The notes: generated by a model from the sequence alone, not told the origin. A stretch of 64,000 bases of DNA from Hydractinia symbiolongicarpus (GCF_029227915.1 NC_079878.1:6944001-7008000); one strand, 5' to 3'; counted from the first letter of the stretch, positions 19,280-29,540 are shown. Numbers and translations: made by a program.

Positions 19280-19372
19280 GCTCCAGTGGCGTAGTCGGTT
19301 AGCGCGTCGTACTTATAAGTCAGTATCGACAAAGACATGCGAAGATCGGGAGTTCGAGCCTCCCCTGGAGCA
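19280..19372 (+). tRNA. tRNA-Ile(TAT), intron
   Basis: Unit 28; no change seen. Confidence 0.95.
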
Positions 19373-19496
19373 AGGTTTCTTTTCATGCGCCGTCAACACA
19401 CGCCACAGCACGGGCAGATCACCAGTAAAATCTAGCAACGTGGCAGTGCACCCAGGTTGTTTTGATCCCGTCAACGTGACGGCAAAGCCCGTAAAA

Positions 19497-19570
19497 TGGC
19501 CAGTGTGGGGCTCGAACCCACGACATTCGCGTTATTAGCACGACGCTCTAGCCGACTGAGCTAACCGGCC
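19497..19570 (-). tRNA. tRNA-Ile(AAT)
   Basis: Unit 29; no change seen. Confidence 0.95.
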
Positions 19571-19752
19571 GTGAACGCGTGAACACGGACTCACTTCCTA
19601 AGTCAACTCTAAGCAAAATACTTTTATTTTTTTACTCAAAACGTTACCGTCATATTTCTCACGCTTTGATACGAGTCCAAGCAATGCAAATAGCCGCAAC
19701 CCGCTCGAAAGAGGAGTCATGTTAGGCCAACTTTAAACGGACATTCCCTGAA

Positions 19753-19825
19753 AGCCCTCGGAGAGATTTGAACTCTCGACCCCTGGTTTACAAGACCAGT
19801 GCTCTAACCCCTGAGCTACGAAGGC
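19753..19825 (-). tRNA. tRNA-Thr(TGT)
   Basis: Unit 29; no change seen. Confidence 0.95.
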
Positions 19826-19974
19826 ACGCGATCCTTGCCAAATACGAAAAGTCGGTGCATCAGGCAAAACAGGCCAGTTGCAACGTGTACTTGCCATAAA
19901 GTGATACCGTCAATGCCCTACTGGACCATAACTATTCTAATCACGGACCTCAGCTTTCCCGTTAACATCCACGG

Positions 19975-20067
19975 GCTCCAGTGGCGTAGTCGGTTAGCGC
20001 GTCGTACTTATAAGTCAGTATCGACAAAGACATGCGAAGATCGGGAGTTCGAGCCTCCCCTGGAGCA
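19975..20067 (+). tRNA. tRNA-Ile(TAT), intron
   Basis: Unit 29; no change seen. Confidence 0.95.
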
Positions 20068-20191
20068 AGGTTTCTTTTCATGCGCCGTCAACACACGCCA
20101 CAGCACGGGCAGATCACCAGTAAAATCTAGCAACGTGGCAGTGCACCCAGGTTGTTTTGATCCCGTCAACGTGACGGCAAAGCCCGTAAAA

Positions 20192-20265
20192 TGGCCAGTG
20201 TGGGGCTCGAACCCACGACATTCGCGTTATTAGCACGACGCTCTAGCCGACTGAGCTAACCGGCC
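20192..20265 (-). tRNA. tRNA-Ile(AAT)
   Basis: Unit 30; no change seen. Confidence 0.95.
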
Positions 20266-20447
20266 GTGAACGCGTGAACACGGACTCACTTCCTAAGTCA
20301 ACTCTAAGCAAAATACTTTTATTTTTTTACTCAAAACGTTACCGTCATATTTCTCACGCTTTGATACGAGTCCAAGCAATGCAAATAGCCGCAACCCGCT
20401 CGAAAGAGGAGTCATGTTAGGCCAACTTTAAACGGACATTCCCTGAA

Positions 20448-20520
20448 AGGCCTCGGAGAGATTTGAACTCTCGACCCCTCGTTTACAAGACCAGTGCTCT
20501 AACCCCTGAGCTACGAAGGC
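20448..20520 (-). tRNA. tRNA-Thr(TGT), two stem mismatches
   Basis: Unit 30. C2-C71 mismatch (20450) plus a G29-G41 mismatch in the anticodon stem (20480). Probably impaired. Confidence 0.82.
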
Positions 20521-20669
20521 ACGCGATCCTTGCCAAATACGAAAAGTCGGTGCATCAGGCAAAACAGGCCAGTTGCAACGTGTACTTGCCATAAAGTGAT
20601 ACCGTCAATGCCCTACTGGACCATGACTATTCTAATCACGGACCTCAGCTTTCCCGTTAACATCCACGG

Positions 20670-20762
20670 GCTCCAGTGGCGTAGTCGGTTAGCGCGTCGT
20701 ACTTATAAGTCAGTATCGACAAAGACATGCGAAGATCGGGAGTTCGAGCCTCCCCTGGAGCA
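20670..20762 (+). tRNA. tRNA-Ile(TAT), intron
   Basis: Unit 30; no change seen. Confidence 0.95.
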
Positions 20763-20886
20763 AGGTTTCTTTTCATGCGCCGTCAACACACGCCACAGCA
20801 CGGGCAGATCACCAGTAAAATCTAGCAACGTGGCAGTGCACCCAGGTTGTTTTGATCCCGTCAACGTGACGGCAAAGCCCGTAAAA

Positions 20887-20960
20887 TGGCCAGTGTGGGG
20901 CTCGAACCCACGACATTCGCGTTATTAGCACGACGCTCTAGCCGACTGAGCTAACCGGCC
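20887..20960 (-). tRNA. tRNA-Ile(AAT)
   Basis: Unit 31; no change seen. Confidence 0.95.
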
Positions 20961-21142
20961 GTGAACGCGTGAACACGGACTCACTTCCTAAGTCAACTCT
21001 AAGCAAAATACTTTTATTTTTTTACTCAAAACGTTACCGTCATATTTCTCACGCTTTGATACGAGTCCAAGCAATGCAAATAGCCGCAACCCGCTCGAAA
21101 GAGGAGTCATGTTAGGCCAACTTTAAACGGACATTCCCTGAA

Positions 21143-21215
21143 AGGCCTCGGAGAGATTTGAACTCTCGACCCCTGGTTTACAAGACCAGTGCTCTAACCC
21201 CTGAGCTACGAAGGC
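21143..21215 (-). tRNA. tRNA-Thr(TGT), acceptor C71 variant
   Basis: Unit 31. C2-C71 mismatch from 21145. Confidence 0.88.
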
Positions 21216-21364
21216 ACGCGATCCTTGCCAAATACGAAAAGTCGGTGCATCAGGCAAAACAGGCCAGTTGCAACGTGTACTTGCCATAAAGTGATACCGT
21301 CAATGCCCTACTGGACCATGACTATTCTAATCACGGACCTCAGCTTTCCCGTTAACATCCACGG

Positions 21365-21457
21365 GCTCCAGTGGCGTAGTCGGTTAGCGCGTCGTACTTA
21401 TAAGTCAGTATCGACAAAGACATGCGAAGATCGGGAGTTAGAGCCTCCCCTGGAGCA
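21365..21457 (+). tRNA. tRNA-Ile(TAT), C56A variant
   Basis: Unit 31. C to A at 21440 replaces invariant C56, hitting both the G19-C56 pair and the B-box core. Transcription and folding are both likely reduced. Confidence 0.82.
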
Positions 21458-21581
21458 AGGTTTCTTTTCATGCGCCGTCAACACACGCCACAGCACGGGC
21501 AGATCACCAGTAAAATCTAGCAACGTGGCAGTGCACCCAGGTTGTTTTGATCCCGTCAACGTGACGGCAAAGCCCGTAAAA

Positions 21582-21655
21582 TGGCCAGTGTGGGGCTCGA
21601 ACCCACGACATTCGCGTTATTAGCACGACGCTCTAGCCGACTGAGCTAACCGGCC
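21582..21655 (-). tRNA. tRNA-Ile(AAT)
   Basis: Unit 32; no change seen. Confidence 0.95.
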
Positions 21656-21837
21656 GTGAACGCGCGAACACGGACTCACTTCCTAAGTCAACTCTAAGCA
21701 AAATACTTTTATTTTTTTACTCAAAACGTTACCGTCATATTTCTCACGCTTTGATACGAGTCCAAGCAATGCAAATAGCCGCAACCCGCTCGAAAGAGGA
21801 GTCATGTTAGGCCAACTTTAAACGGACATTCCCTGAA

Positions 21838-21910
21838 AGCCCTCGGAGAGATTTGAACTCTCGACCCCTGGTTTACAAGACCAGTGCTCTAACCCCTGAG
21901 CTACGAAGGC
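21838..21910 (-). tRNA. tRNA-Thr(TGT)
   Basis: Unit 32; no change seen. Confidence 0.95.
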
Positions 21911-22059
21911 ACGCGATCCTTGCCAAATACGAAAAGTCGGTGCATCAGGCAAAACAGGCCAGTTGCAACGTGTACTTGCCATAAAGTGATACCGTCAATG
22001 CCCTACTGGACCATGACTATTCTAATCACGGACCTCAGCTTTCCCGTTAACATCCACGG

Positions 22060-22152
22060 GCTCCAGTGGCGTAGTCGGTTAGCGCGTCGTACTTATAAGT
22101 CAGTATCGACAAAGACATGCGAAGATCGGGAGTTCGAGCCTCCCCTGGAGCA
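22060..22152 (+). tRNA. tRNA-Ile(TAT), intron
   Basis: Unit 32; no change seen. Confidence 0.95.
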
Positions 22153-22276
22153 AGGTTTCTTTTCATGCGCCGTCAACACACGCCACAGCACGGGCAGATC
22201 ACCAGTAAAATCTAGCAACGTGGCAGTGCACCCAGGTTGTTTTGATCCCGTCAACGTGACGGCAAAGCCCGTAAAA

Positions 22277-22350
22277 TGGCCAGTGTGGGGCTCGAACCCA
22301 CGACATTCGCGTTATTAGCACGACGCTCTAGCCGACTGAGCTAACCGGCC
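22277..22350 (-). tRNA. tRNA-Ile(AAT)
   Basis: Unit 33; no change seen. Confidence 0.95.
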
Positions 22351-22532
22351 GTGAACGCGTGAACACGGACTCACTTCCTAAGTCAACTCTAAGCAAAATA
22401 CTTTTATTTTTTTACTCAAAACGTTACCGTCATATTTCTCACGCTTTGATACGAGTCCAAGCAATGCAAATAGCCGCAACCCGCTCGAAAGAGGAGTCAT
22501 GTTAGGCCAACTTTAAACGGACATTCCCTGAA

Positions 22533-22605
22533 AGCCCTCGGAGAGATTTGAACTCTCGACCCCTGGTTTACAAGACCAGTGCTCTAACCCCTGAGCTACG
22601 AAGGC
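22533..22605 (-). tRNA. tRNA-Thr(TGT)
   Basis: Unit 33; no change seen. Confidence 0.95.
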
Positions 22606-22754
22606 ACGCGATCCTTGCCAAATACGAAAAGTCGGTGCATCAGGCAAAACAGGCCAGTTGCAACGTGTACTTGCCATAAAGTGATACCGTCAATGCCCTA
22701 CTGGACCATGACTATTCTAATCACGGACCTCAGCTTTCCCGTTAACATCCACGG

Positions 22755-22847
22755 GCTCCAGTGGCGTAGTCGGTTAGCGCGTCGTACTTATAAGTCAGTA
22801 TCGACAAAGACATGCGAAGATCGGGAGTTCGAGCCTCCCCTGGAGCA
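22755..22847 (+). tRNA. tRNA-Ile(TAT), intron
   Basis: Unit 33; body unchanged. C to T at 22866 downstream marks the 3120-bp block. Confidence 0.95.
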
Positions 22848-22971
22848 AGGTTTCTTTTCATGCGCTGTCAACACACGCCACAGCACGGGCAGATCACCAG
22901 TAAAATCTAGCAACGTGGCAGTGCACCCAGGTTGTTTTGATCCCGTCAACGTGACGGCAAAGCCCGTAAAA

Positions 22972-23045
22972 TGGCCAGTGTGGGGCTCGAACCCACGACA
23001 TTCGCGTTATTAGCACGACGCTCTAGCCGACTGAGCTAACCGGCC
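22972..23045 (-). tRNA. tRNA-Ile(AAT)
   Basis: Unit 34; no change seen. Confidence 0.95.
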
Positions 23046-23227
23046 GTGAACGCGCGAACACGGACTCACTTCCTAAGTCAACTCTAAGCAAAATACTTTT
23101 ATTTTTTTACTCAAAACGTTACCGTCATATTTCTCACGCTTTGATACGAGTCCAAGCAATGCAAATAGCCGCAACCCGCTCGAAAGAGGAGTCATGTTAG
23201 GCCAACTTTAAACGGACATTCCCTGAA

Positions 23228-23300
23228 AGCCCTCGGAGAGATTTGAACTCTCGACCCCTGGTTTACAAGACCAGTGCTCTAACCCCTGAGCTACGAAGGC
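23228..23300 (-). tRNA. tRNA-Thr(TGT)
   Basis: Unit 34; no change seen. Confidence 0.95.
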
Positions 23301-23449
23301 ACGCGATCCTTGCCAAATACGAAAAGTCGGTGCATCAGGCAAAACAGGCCAGTTGCAACGTGTACTTGCCATAAAGTGATACCGTCAATGCCCTACTGGA
23401 CCATGACTATTCTAATCACGGACCTCAGCTTTCCCGTTAACATCCACGG

Positions 23450-23542
23450 GCTCCAGTGGCGTAGTCGGTTAGCGCGTCGTACTTATAAGTCAGTATCGAC
23501 AAAGACATGCGAAGATCGGGAGTTCGAGCCTCCCCTGGAGCA
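23450..23542 (+). tRNA. tRNA-Ile(TAT), intron
   Basis: Unit 34; no change seen. Confidence 0.95.
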
Positions 23543-23666
23543 AGGTTTCTTTTCATGCGCCGTCAACACACGCCACAGCACGGGCAGATCACCAGTAAAA
23601 TCTAGCAACGTGGCAGTGCACCCAGGTTGTTTTGATCCCGTCAACGTGACGGCAAAGCCCGTAAAA

Positions 23667-23740
23667 TGGCCAGTGTGGGGCTCGAACCCACGACATTCGC
23701 GTTATTAGCACGACGCTCTAGCCGACTGAGCTAACCGGCC
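23667..23740 (-). tRNA. tRNA-Ile(AAT)
   Basis: Unit 35; no change seen. Confidence 0.95.
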
Positions 23741-23922
23741 GTGAACGCGTGAACACGGACTCACTTCCTAAGTCAACTCTAAGCAAAATACTTTTATTTT
23801 TTTACTCAAAACGTTACCGTCATATTTCTCACGCTTTGATACGAGTCCAAGCAATGCAAATAGCCGCAACCCGCTCGAAAGAGGAGTCATGTTAGGCCAA
23901 CTTTAAACGGACATTCCCTGAA

Positions 23923-23995
23923 AGCCCTCGGGGAGATTTGAACTCTCGACCCCTGGTTTACAAGACCAGTGCTCTAACCCCTGAGCTACGAATGC
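23923..23995 (-). tRNA. tRNA-Thr(TGT), two stem mismatches
   Basis: Unit 35. A-C mismatch in the T stem (23932) and A3-G70 mismatch in the acceptor (23993). Copied exactly in unit 39. Confidence 0.82.
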
Positions 23996-24144
23996 ACGCG
24001 ATCCTTGCCAAATACGAAAAGTCGGTGGATCAGGCAAAACAGGCCAGTTGCAACGTGTACTTGCCATAAAGTGATACCGTCAATGCCCTACTGGACCATG
24101 ACTATTCTAATCACGGACCTCAGCTTTCCCGTTAACATCCACGG

Positions 24145-24237
24145 GCTCCAGTGGCGTAGTCGGTTAGCGCGTCGTACTTATAAGTCAGTATCGACAAAGA
24201 CATGCGAAGATCGGGAGTTCGAGCCTCCCCTGGAGCA
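24145..24237 (+). tRNA. tRNA-Ile(TAT), intron
   Basis: Unit 35; no change seen. Confidence 0.95.
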
Positions 24238-24325
24238 AGGTTTCTTTTCATGCGCCGTCAACACACGCCACAGCACGGGCAGATCACCAGTAAAATCTAG
24301 CAACGTGGCAGTGCACCCAGGTTGT

Positions 24326-24665
24326 TTTGATCCCGTCAACGTGACGGCAAAGCCCGTAAAATGGCCAGTGTGGGGCTCGAACCCACGACATTCGCGTTAT
24401 TAGCACGACGCTCTAGCCGACTGAGCTAACCGGCCGTGAACGCGTGAACACGGACTCACTTCCTAAGTCAACTCTAAGCAAAATACTTTTATTTTTTGAC
24501 TCAAAACGTTACCGTCATATTTCTCACGCTTTGATACGAGTCCAAGCAATGCAAATAGCCGCAACCCGCTCGAAAGAGGAGTCATGTTAGGCCAACTTCA
24601 ACACACGCCACAGCACGGGCAGATCACCAGTAAAATCTAGCAACGTGGCAGTGCACCCAGGTTGT
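24326..24665. repeat. Truncated 340-bp unit, copy 1
   Basis: A 355-bp internal deletion joins the spacer upstream of tRNA-Thr to sequence just downstream of tRNA-Ile(TAT). The junction is at about 24598, with one base of microhomology. Both of those genes are lost and only tRNA-Ile(AAT) remains. Confidence 0.95.
24362..24435 (-). tRNA. tRNA-Ile(AAT) in truncated unit
   Basis: Sole gene of the first 340-bp unit; no change seen. Confidence 0.95.
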
Positions 24666-24701
24666 TTTGATCCCGTCAACGTGACGGCAAAGCCCGTAAA
24701 A

Positions 24702-24775
24702 TGGCCAGTGTGGGGCTCGAACCCACGACATTCGCGTTATTAGCACGACGCTCTAGCCGACTGAGCTAACCGGCC
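24702..24775 (-). tRNA. tRNA-Ile(AAT)
   Basis: Unit 36; no change seen. Follows the truncated unit, so two Ile(AAT) genes are only 340 bp apart. Confidence 0.95.
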
Positions 24776-24957
24776 GTGAACGCGTGAACACGGACTCACT
24801 TCCTAAGTCAACTCTAAGCAAAATACTTTTATTTTTTTACTCAAAACGTTACCGTCATATTTCTCACGCTTTGATACGAGTCCAAGCAATGCAAATAGCC
24901 GCAACCCGCTCGAAAGAGGAGTCATGTTAGGCCAACTTTAAACGGACATTCCCTGAA

Positions 24958-25030
24958 AGCCCTCGGAGAGATTTGAACTCTCGACCCCTGGTTTACAAGA
25001 CCAGTGCTCTAACCCCTGAGCTACGAATGC
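24958..25030 (-). tRNA. tRNA-Thr(TGT), acceptor A3 variant
   Basis: Unit 36. A3-G70 mismatch from 25028. Confidence 0.87.
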
Positions 25031-25179
25031 ACGCGATCCTTGCCAAATACGAAAAGTCGGTGCATCAGGCAAAACAGGCCAGTTGCAACGTGTACTTGCC
25101 ATAAAGTGATACCGTCAATGCCCTACTGGACCATGACTATTCTAATCACGGACCTCAGCTTTCCCGTTAACATCCACGG

Positions 25180-25272
25180 GCTCCAGTGGCGTAGTCGGTT
25201 AGCGCGTCGTACTTATAAGTCAGTATCGACAAAGACATGCGAAGATCGGGAGTTCGAGCCTCCCCTGGAGCA
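25180..25272 (+). tRNA. tRNA-Ile(TAT), intron
   Basis: Unit 36; no change seen. Confidence 0.95.
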
Positions 25273-25396
25273 AGGTTTCTTTTCATGCGCCGTCAACACA
25301 CGCCACAGCACGGGCAGATCACCAGTAAAATCTAGCAACGTGGCAGTGCACCCAGGTTGTTTTGATCCCGTCAACGTGACGGCAAAGCCCGTAAAA

Positions 25397-25470
25397 TGGC
25401 CAGTGTGGGGCTCGAACCCACGACATTCGCGTTATTAGCACGACGCTCTAGCCGACTGAGCTAACCGGCC
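25397..25470 (-). tRNA. tRNA-Ile(AAT)
   Basis: Unit 37; no change seen. Confidence 0.95.
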
Positions 25471-25652
25471 GTGAACGCGTGAACACGGACTCACTTCCTA
25501 AGTCAACTCTAAGCAAAATACTTTTATTTTTTGACTCAAAACGTTACCGTCATATTTCTCACGCTTTGATACGAGTCCAAGCAATGCAAATAGCCGCAAC
25601 CCGCTCGAAAGAGGAGTCATGTTAGGCCAACTTTAAACGGACATTCCCTGAA

Positions 25653-25725
25653 AGCCCTCGGAGAGATTTGAACTCTCGACCCCTGGTTTACAAGACCAGT
25701 GCTCTAACCCCTGAGCTACGAAGGC
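25653..25725 (-). tRNA. tRNA-Thr(TGT)
   Basis: Unit 37; no change seen. Confidence 0.95.
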
Positions 25726-25874
25726 ACGCGATCCTTGCCAAATACGAAAAGTCGGTGCATCAGGCAAAACAGGCCAGTTGCAACGTGTACTTGCCATAAA
25801 GTGATACCGTCAATGCCCTACTGGACCATGACTATTCTAATCACGGACCTCAGCTTTCCCGTTAACATCCACGG

Positions 25875-25967
25875 GCTCCAGTGGCGTAGTCGGTTAGCGC
25901 GTCGTACTTATAAGTCAGTATCGACAAAGACATGCGAAGATCGGGAGTTCGAGCCTCCCCTGGAGCA
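25875..25967 (+). tRNA. tRNA-Ile(TAT), intron
   Basis: Unit 37; no change seen. Confidence 0.95.
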
Positions 25968-26091
25968 AGGTTTCTTTTCATGCGCTGTCAACACACGCCA
26001 CAGCACGGGCAGATCACCAGTAAAATCTAGCAACGTGGCAGTGCACCCAGGTTGTTTTGATCCCGTCAACGTGACGGCAAAGCCCGTAAAA

Positions 26092-26165
26092 TGGCCAGTG
26101 TGGGGCTCGAACCCACGACATTCGCGTTATTAGCACGACGCTCTAGCCGACTGAGCTAACCGGCC
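26092..26165 (-). tRNA. tRNA-Ile(AAT)
   Basis: Unit 38; no change seen. Confidence 0.95.
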
Positions 26166-26347
26166 GTGAACGCGCGAACACGGACTCACTTCCTAAGTCA
26201 ACTCTAAGCAAAATACTTTTATTTTTTTACTCAAAACGTTACCGTCATATTTCTCACGCTTTGATACGAGTCCAAGCAATGCAAATAGCCGCAACCCGCT
26301 CGAAAGAGGAGTCATGTTAGGCCAACTTTAAACGGACATTCCCTGAA

Positions 26348-26420
26348 AGCCCTCGGAGAGATTTGAACTCTCGACCCCTGGTTTACAAGACCAGTGCTCT
26401 AACCCCTGAGCTACGAAGGC
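26348..26420 (-). tRNA. tRNA-Thr(TGT)
   Basis: Unit 38; no change seen. Confidence 0.95.
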
Positions 26421-26569
26421 ACGCGATCCTTGCCAAATACGAAAAGTCGGTGCATCAGGCAAAACAGGCCAGTTGCAACGTGTACTTGCCATAAAGTGAT
26501 ACCGTCAATGCCCTACTGGACCATGACTATTCTAATCACGGACCTCAGCTTTCCCGTTAACATCCACGG

Positions 26570-26662
26570 GCTCCAGTGGCGTAGTCGGTTAGCGCGTCGT
26601 ACTTATAAGTCAGTATCGACAAAGACATGCGAAGATCGGGAGTTCGAGCCTCCCCTGGAGCA
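26570..26662 (+). tRNA. tRNA-Ile(TAT), intron
   Basis: Unit 38; no change seen. Confidence 0.95.
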
Positions 26663-26786
26663 AGGTTTCTTTTCATGCGCCGTCAACACACGCCACAGCA
26701 CGGGCAGATCACCAGTAAAATCTAGCAACGTGGCAGTGCACCCAGGTTGTTTTGATCCCGTCAACGTGACGGCAAAGCCCGTAAAA

Positions 26787-26860
26787 TGGCCAGTGTGGGG
26801 CTCGAACCCACGACATTCGCGTTATTAGCACGACGCTCTAGCCGACTGAGCTAACCGGCC
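26787..26860 (-). tRNA. tRNA-Ile(AAT)
   Basis: Unit 39; no change seen. Confidence 0.95.
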
Positions 26861-27042
26861 GTGAACGCGTGAACACGGACTCACTTCCTAAGTCAACTCT
26901 AAGCAAAATACTTTTATTTTTTTACTCAAAACGTTACCGTCATATTTCTCACGCTTTGATACGAGTCCAAGCAATGCAAATAGCCGCAACCCGCTCGAAA
27001 GAGGAGTCATGTTAGGCCAACTTTAAACGGACATTCCCTGAA

Positions 27043-27115
27043 AGCCCTCGGGGAGATTTGAACTCTCGACCCCTGGTTTACAAGACCAGTGCTCTAACCC
27101 CTGAGCTACGAATGC
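27043..27115 (-). tRNA. tRNA-Thr(TGT), two stem mismatches
   Basis: Unit 39. Duplicate of the unit 35 allele (27052 and 27113). Confidence 0.82.
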
Positions 27116-27264
27116 ACGCGATCCTTGCCAAATACGAAAAGTCGGTGGATCAGGCAAAACAGGCCAGTTGCAACGTGTACTTGCCATAAAGTGATACCGT
27201 CAATGCCCTACTGGACCATGACTATTCTAATCACGGACCTCAGCTTTCCCGTTAACATCCACGG

Positions 27265-27357
27265 GCTCCAGTGGCGTAGTCGGTTAGCGCGTCGTACTTA
27301 TAAGTCAGTATCGACAAAGACATGCGAAGATCGGGAGTTCGAGCCTCCCCTGGAGCA
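27265..27357 (+). tRNA. tRNA-Ile(TAT), intron
   Basis: Unit 39; no change seen. Confidence 0.95.
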
Positions 27358-27445
27358 AGGTTTCTTTTCATGCGCCGTCAACACACGCCACAGCACGGGC
27401 AGATCACCAGTAAAATCTAGCAACGTGGCAGTGCACCCAGGTTGT

Positions 27446-27785
27446 TTTGATCCCGTCAACGTGACGGCAAAGCCCGTAAAATGGCCAGTGTGGGGCTCGA
27501 ACCCACGACATTCGCGTTATTAGCACGACGCTCTAGCCGACTGAGCTAACCGGCCGTGAACGCGTGAACACGGACTCACTTCCTAAGTCAACTCTAAGCA
27601 AAATACTTTTATTTTTTGACTCAAAACGTTACCGTCATATTTCTCACGCTTTGATACGAGTCCAAGCAATGCAAATAGCCGCAACCCGCTCGAAAGAGGA
27701 GTCATGTTAGGCCAACTTCAACACACGCCACAGCACGGGCAGATCACCAGTAAAATCTAGCAACGTGGCAGTGCACCCAGGTTGT
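27446..27785. repeat. Truncated 340-bp unit, copy 2
   Basis: Same deletion junction (27718) as the copy at 24.3 kb; it came along with the 3120-bp duplication. Confidence 0.95.
27482..27555 (-). tRNA. tRNA-Ile(AAT) in truncated unit
   Basis: Sole gene of the second 340-bp unit; no change seen. Confidence 0.95.
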
Positions 27786-27821
27786 TTTGATCCCGTCAAC
27801 GTGACGGCAAAGCCCGTAAAA

Positions 27822-27895
27822 TGGCCAGTGTGGGGCTCGAACCCACGACATTCGCGTTATTAGCACGACGCTCTAGCCGACTGAGCTAACCGGCC
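27822..27895 (-). tRNA. tRNA-Ile(AAT)
   Basis: Unit 40; no change seen. Confidence 0.95.
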
Positions 27896-28077
27896 GTGAA
27901 CGCGTGAACACGGACTCACTTCCTAAGTCAACTCTAAGCAAAATACTTTTATTTTTTTACTCAAAACGTTACCGTCATATTTCTCACGCTTTGATACGAG
28001 TCCAAGCAATGCAAATAGCCGCAACCCGCTCGAAAGAGGAGTCATGTTAGGCCAACTTTAAACGGACATTCCCTGAA

Positions 28078-28150
28078 AGCCCTCGGAGAGATTTGAACTC
28101 TCGACCCCTGGTTTACAAGACCAGTGCTCTAACCCCTGAGCTACGAATGC
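28078..28150 (-). tRNA. tRNA-Thr(TGT), acceptor A3 variant
   Basis: Unit 40. A3-G70 mismatch from 28148. Confidence 0.87.
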
Positions 28151-28299
28151 ACGCGATCCTTGCCAAATACGAAAAGTCGGTGCATCAGGCAAAACAGGCC
28201 AGTTGCAACGTGTACTTGCCATAAAGTGATACCGTCAATGCCCTACTGGACCATGACTATTCTAATCACGGACCTCAGCTTTCCCGTTAACATCCACGG

Positions 28300-28392
28300 G
28301 CTCCAGTGGCGTAGTCGGTTAGCGCGTCGTACTTATAAGTCAGTATCGACAAAGACATGCGAAGATCGGGAGTTCGAGCCTCCCCTGGAGCA
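28300..28392 (+). tRNA. tRNA-Ile(TAT), intron
   Basis: Unit 40; no change seen. Confidence 0.95.
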
Positions 28393-28516
28393 AGGTTTCT
28401 TTTCATGCGCCGTCAACACACGCCACAGCACGGGCAGATCACCAGTAAAATCTAGCAACGTGGCAGTGCACCCAGGTTGTTTTGATCCCGTCAACGTGAC
28501 GGCAAAGCCCGTAAAA

Positions 28517-28590
28517 TGGCCAGTGTGGGGCTCGAACCCACGACATTCGCGTTATTAGCACGACGCTCTAGCCGACTGAGCTAACCGGCC
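28517..28590 (-). tRNA. tRNA-Ile(AAT)
   Basis: Unit 41; no change seen. Confidence 0.95.
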
Positions 28591-28772
28591 GTGAACGCGT
28601 GAACACGGACTCACTTCCTAAGTCAACTCTAAGCAAAATACTTTTATGTTTTGACTCAAAACGTTACCGTCATATTTCTCACGCTTTGATACGAGTCCAA
28701 GCAATGCAAATAGCCGCAACCCGCTCGAAAGAGGAGTCATGTTAGGCCAACTTTAAACGGACATTCCCTGAA

Positions 28773-28845
28773 AGCCCTCGGAGAGATTTGAACTCTCGAC
28801 CCCTGGTTTACAAGACCAGTGCTCTAACCCCTGAGCTACGAAGGC
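28773..28845 (-). tRNA. tRNA-Thr(TGT)
   Basis: Unit 41; no change seen. Confidence 0.95.
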
Positions 28846-28994
28846 ACGCGATCCTTGCCAAATACGAAAAGTCGGTGCATCAGGCAAAACAGGCCAGTTG
28901 CAACGTGTACTTGCCATAAAGTGATACCGTCAATGCCCTACTGGACCATGACTATTCTAATCACGGACCTCAGCTTTCCCGTTAACATCCACGG

Positions 28995-29087
28995 GCTCCA
29001 GTGGCGTAGTCGGTTAGCGCGTCGTACTTATAAGTCAGTATCGACAAAGACATGCGAAGATCGGGAGTTCGAGCCTCCCCTGGAGCA
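28995..29087 (+). tRNA. tRNA-Ile(TAT), intron
   Basis: Unit 41; no change seen. Confidence 0.95.
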
Positions 29088-29211
29088 AGGTTTCTTTTCA
29101 TGCGCCGTCAACACACGCCACAGCACGGGCAGATCACCAGTAAAATCTAGCAACGTGGCAGTGCACCCAGGTTGTTTTGATCCCGTCAACGTGACGGCAA
29201 AGCCCGTAAAA

Positions 29212-29285
29212 TGGCCAGTGTGGGGCTCGAACCCACGACATTCGCGTTATTAGCACGACGCTCTAGCCGACTGAGCTAACCGGCC
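29212..29285 (-). tRNA. tRNA-Ile(AAT)
   Basis: Unit 42; no change seen. Confidence 0.95.
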
Positions 29286-29467
29286 GTGAACGCGTGAACA
29301 CGGACTCACTTCCTAAGTCAACTCTAAGCAAAATACTTTTATTTTTTTACTCAAAACGTTACCGTCATATTTCTCACGCTTTGATACGAGTCCAAGCAAT
29401 GCAAATAGCCGCAACCCGCTCGAAAGAGGAGTCATGTTAGGCCAACTTTAAACGGACATTCCCTGAA

Positions 29468-29540
29468 AGCCCTCGGAGAGATTTGAACTCTCGACCCCTG
29501 GTTTACAAGACCAGTGCTCTAACCCCTGAGCTACGAAGGC
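29468..29540 (-). tRNA. tRNA-Thr(TGT)
   Basis: Unit 42; no change seen. Confidence 0.95.

Larger units (their letters stand above)
22866..25985. repeat. 3120-bp higher-order repeat, copy 1
   Basis: Four full units plus a 340-bp truncated unit. It shares nine rare variants with the next copy at exactly 3120-bp spacing: 22866, 23055, 23932, 23993, 24028, 24498, the truncation junction at 24598, 25028 and 25533. Outer limits are uncertain by up to a few hundred bases. Confidence 0.9.
25986..29105. repeat. 3120-bp higher-order repeat, copy 2
   Basis: Matches copy 1 at every rare variant (25986, 26175, 27052, 27113, 27148, 27618, the junction at 27718, 28148, 28653). The only private change I saw is T to G at 28648, so the duplication is recent. 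Confidence 0.9.
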
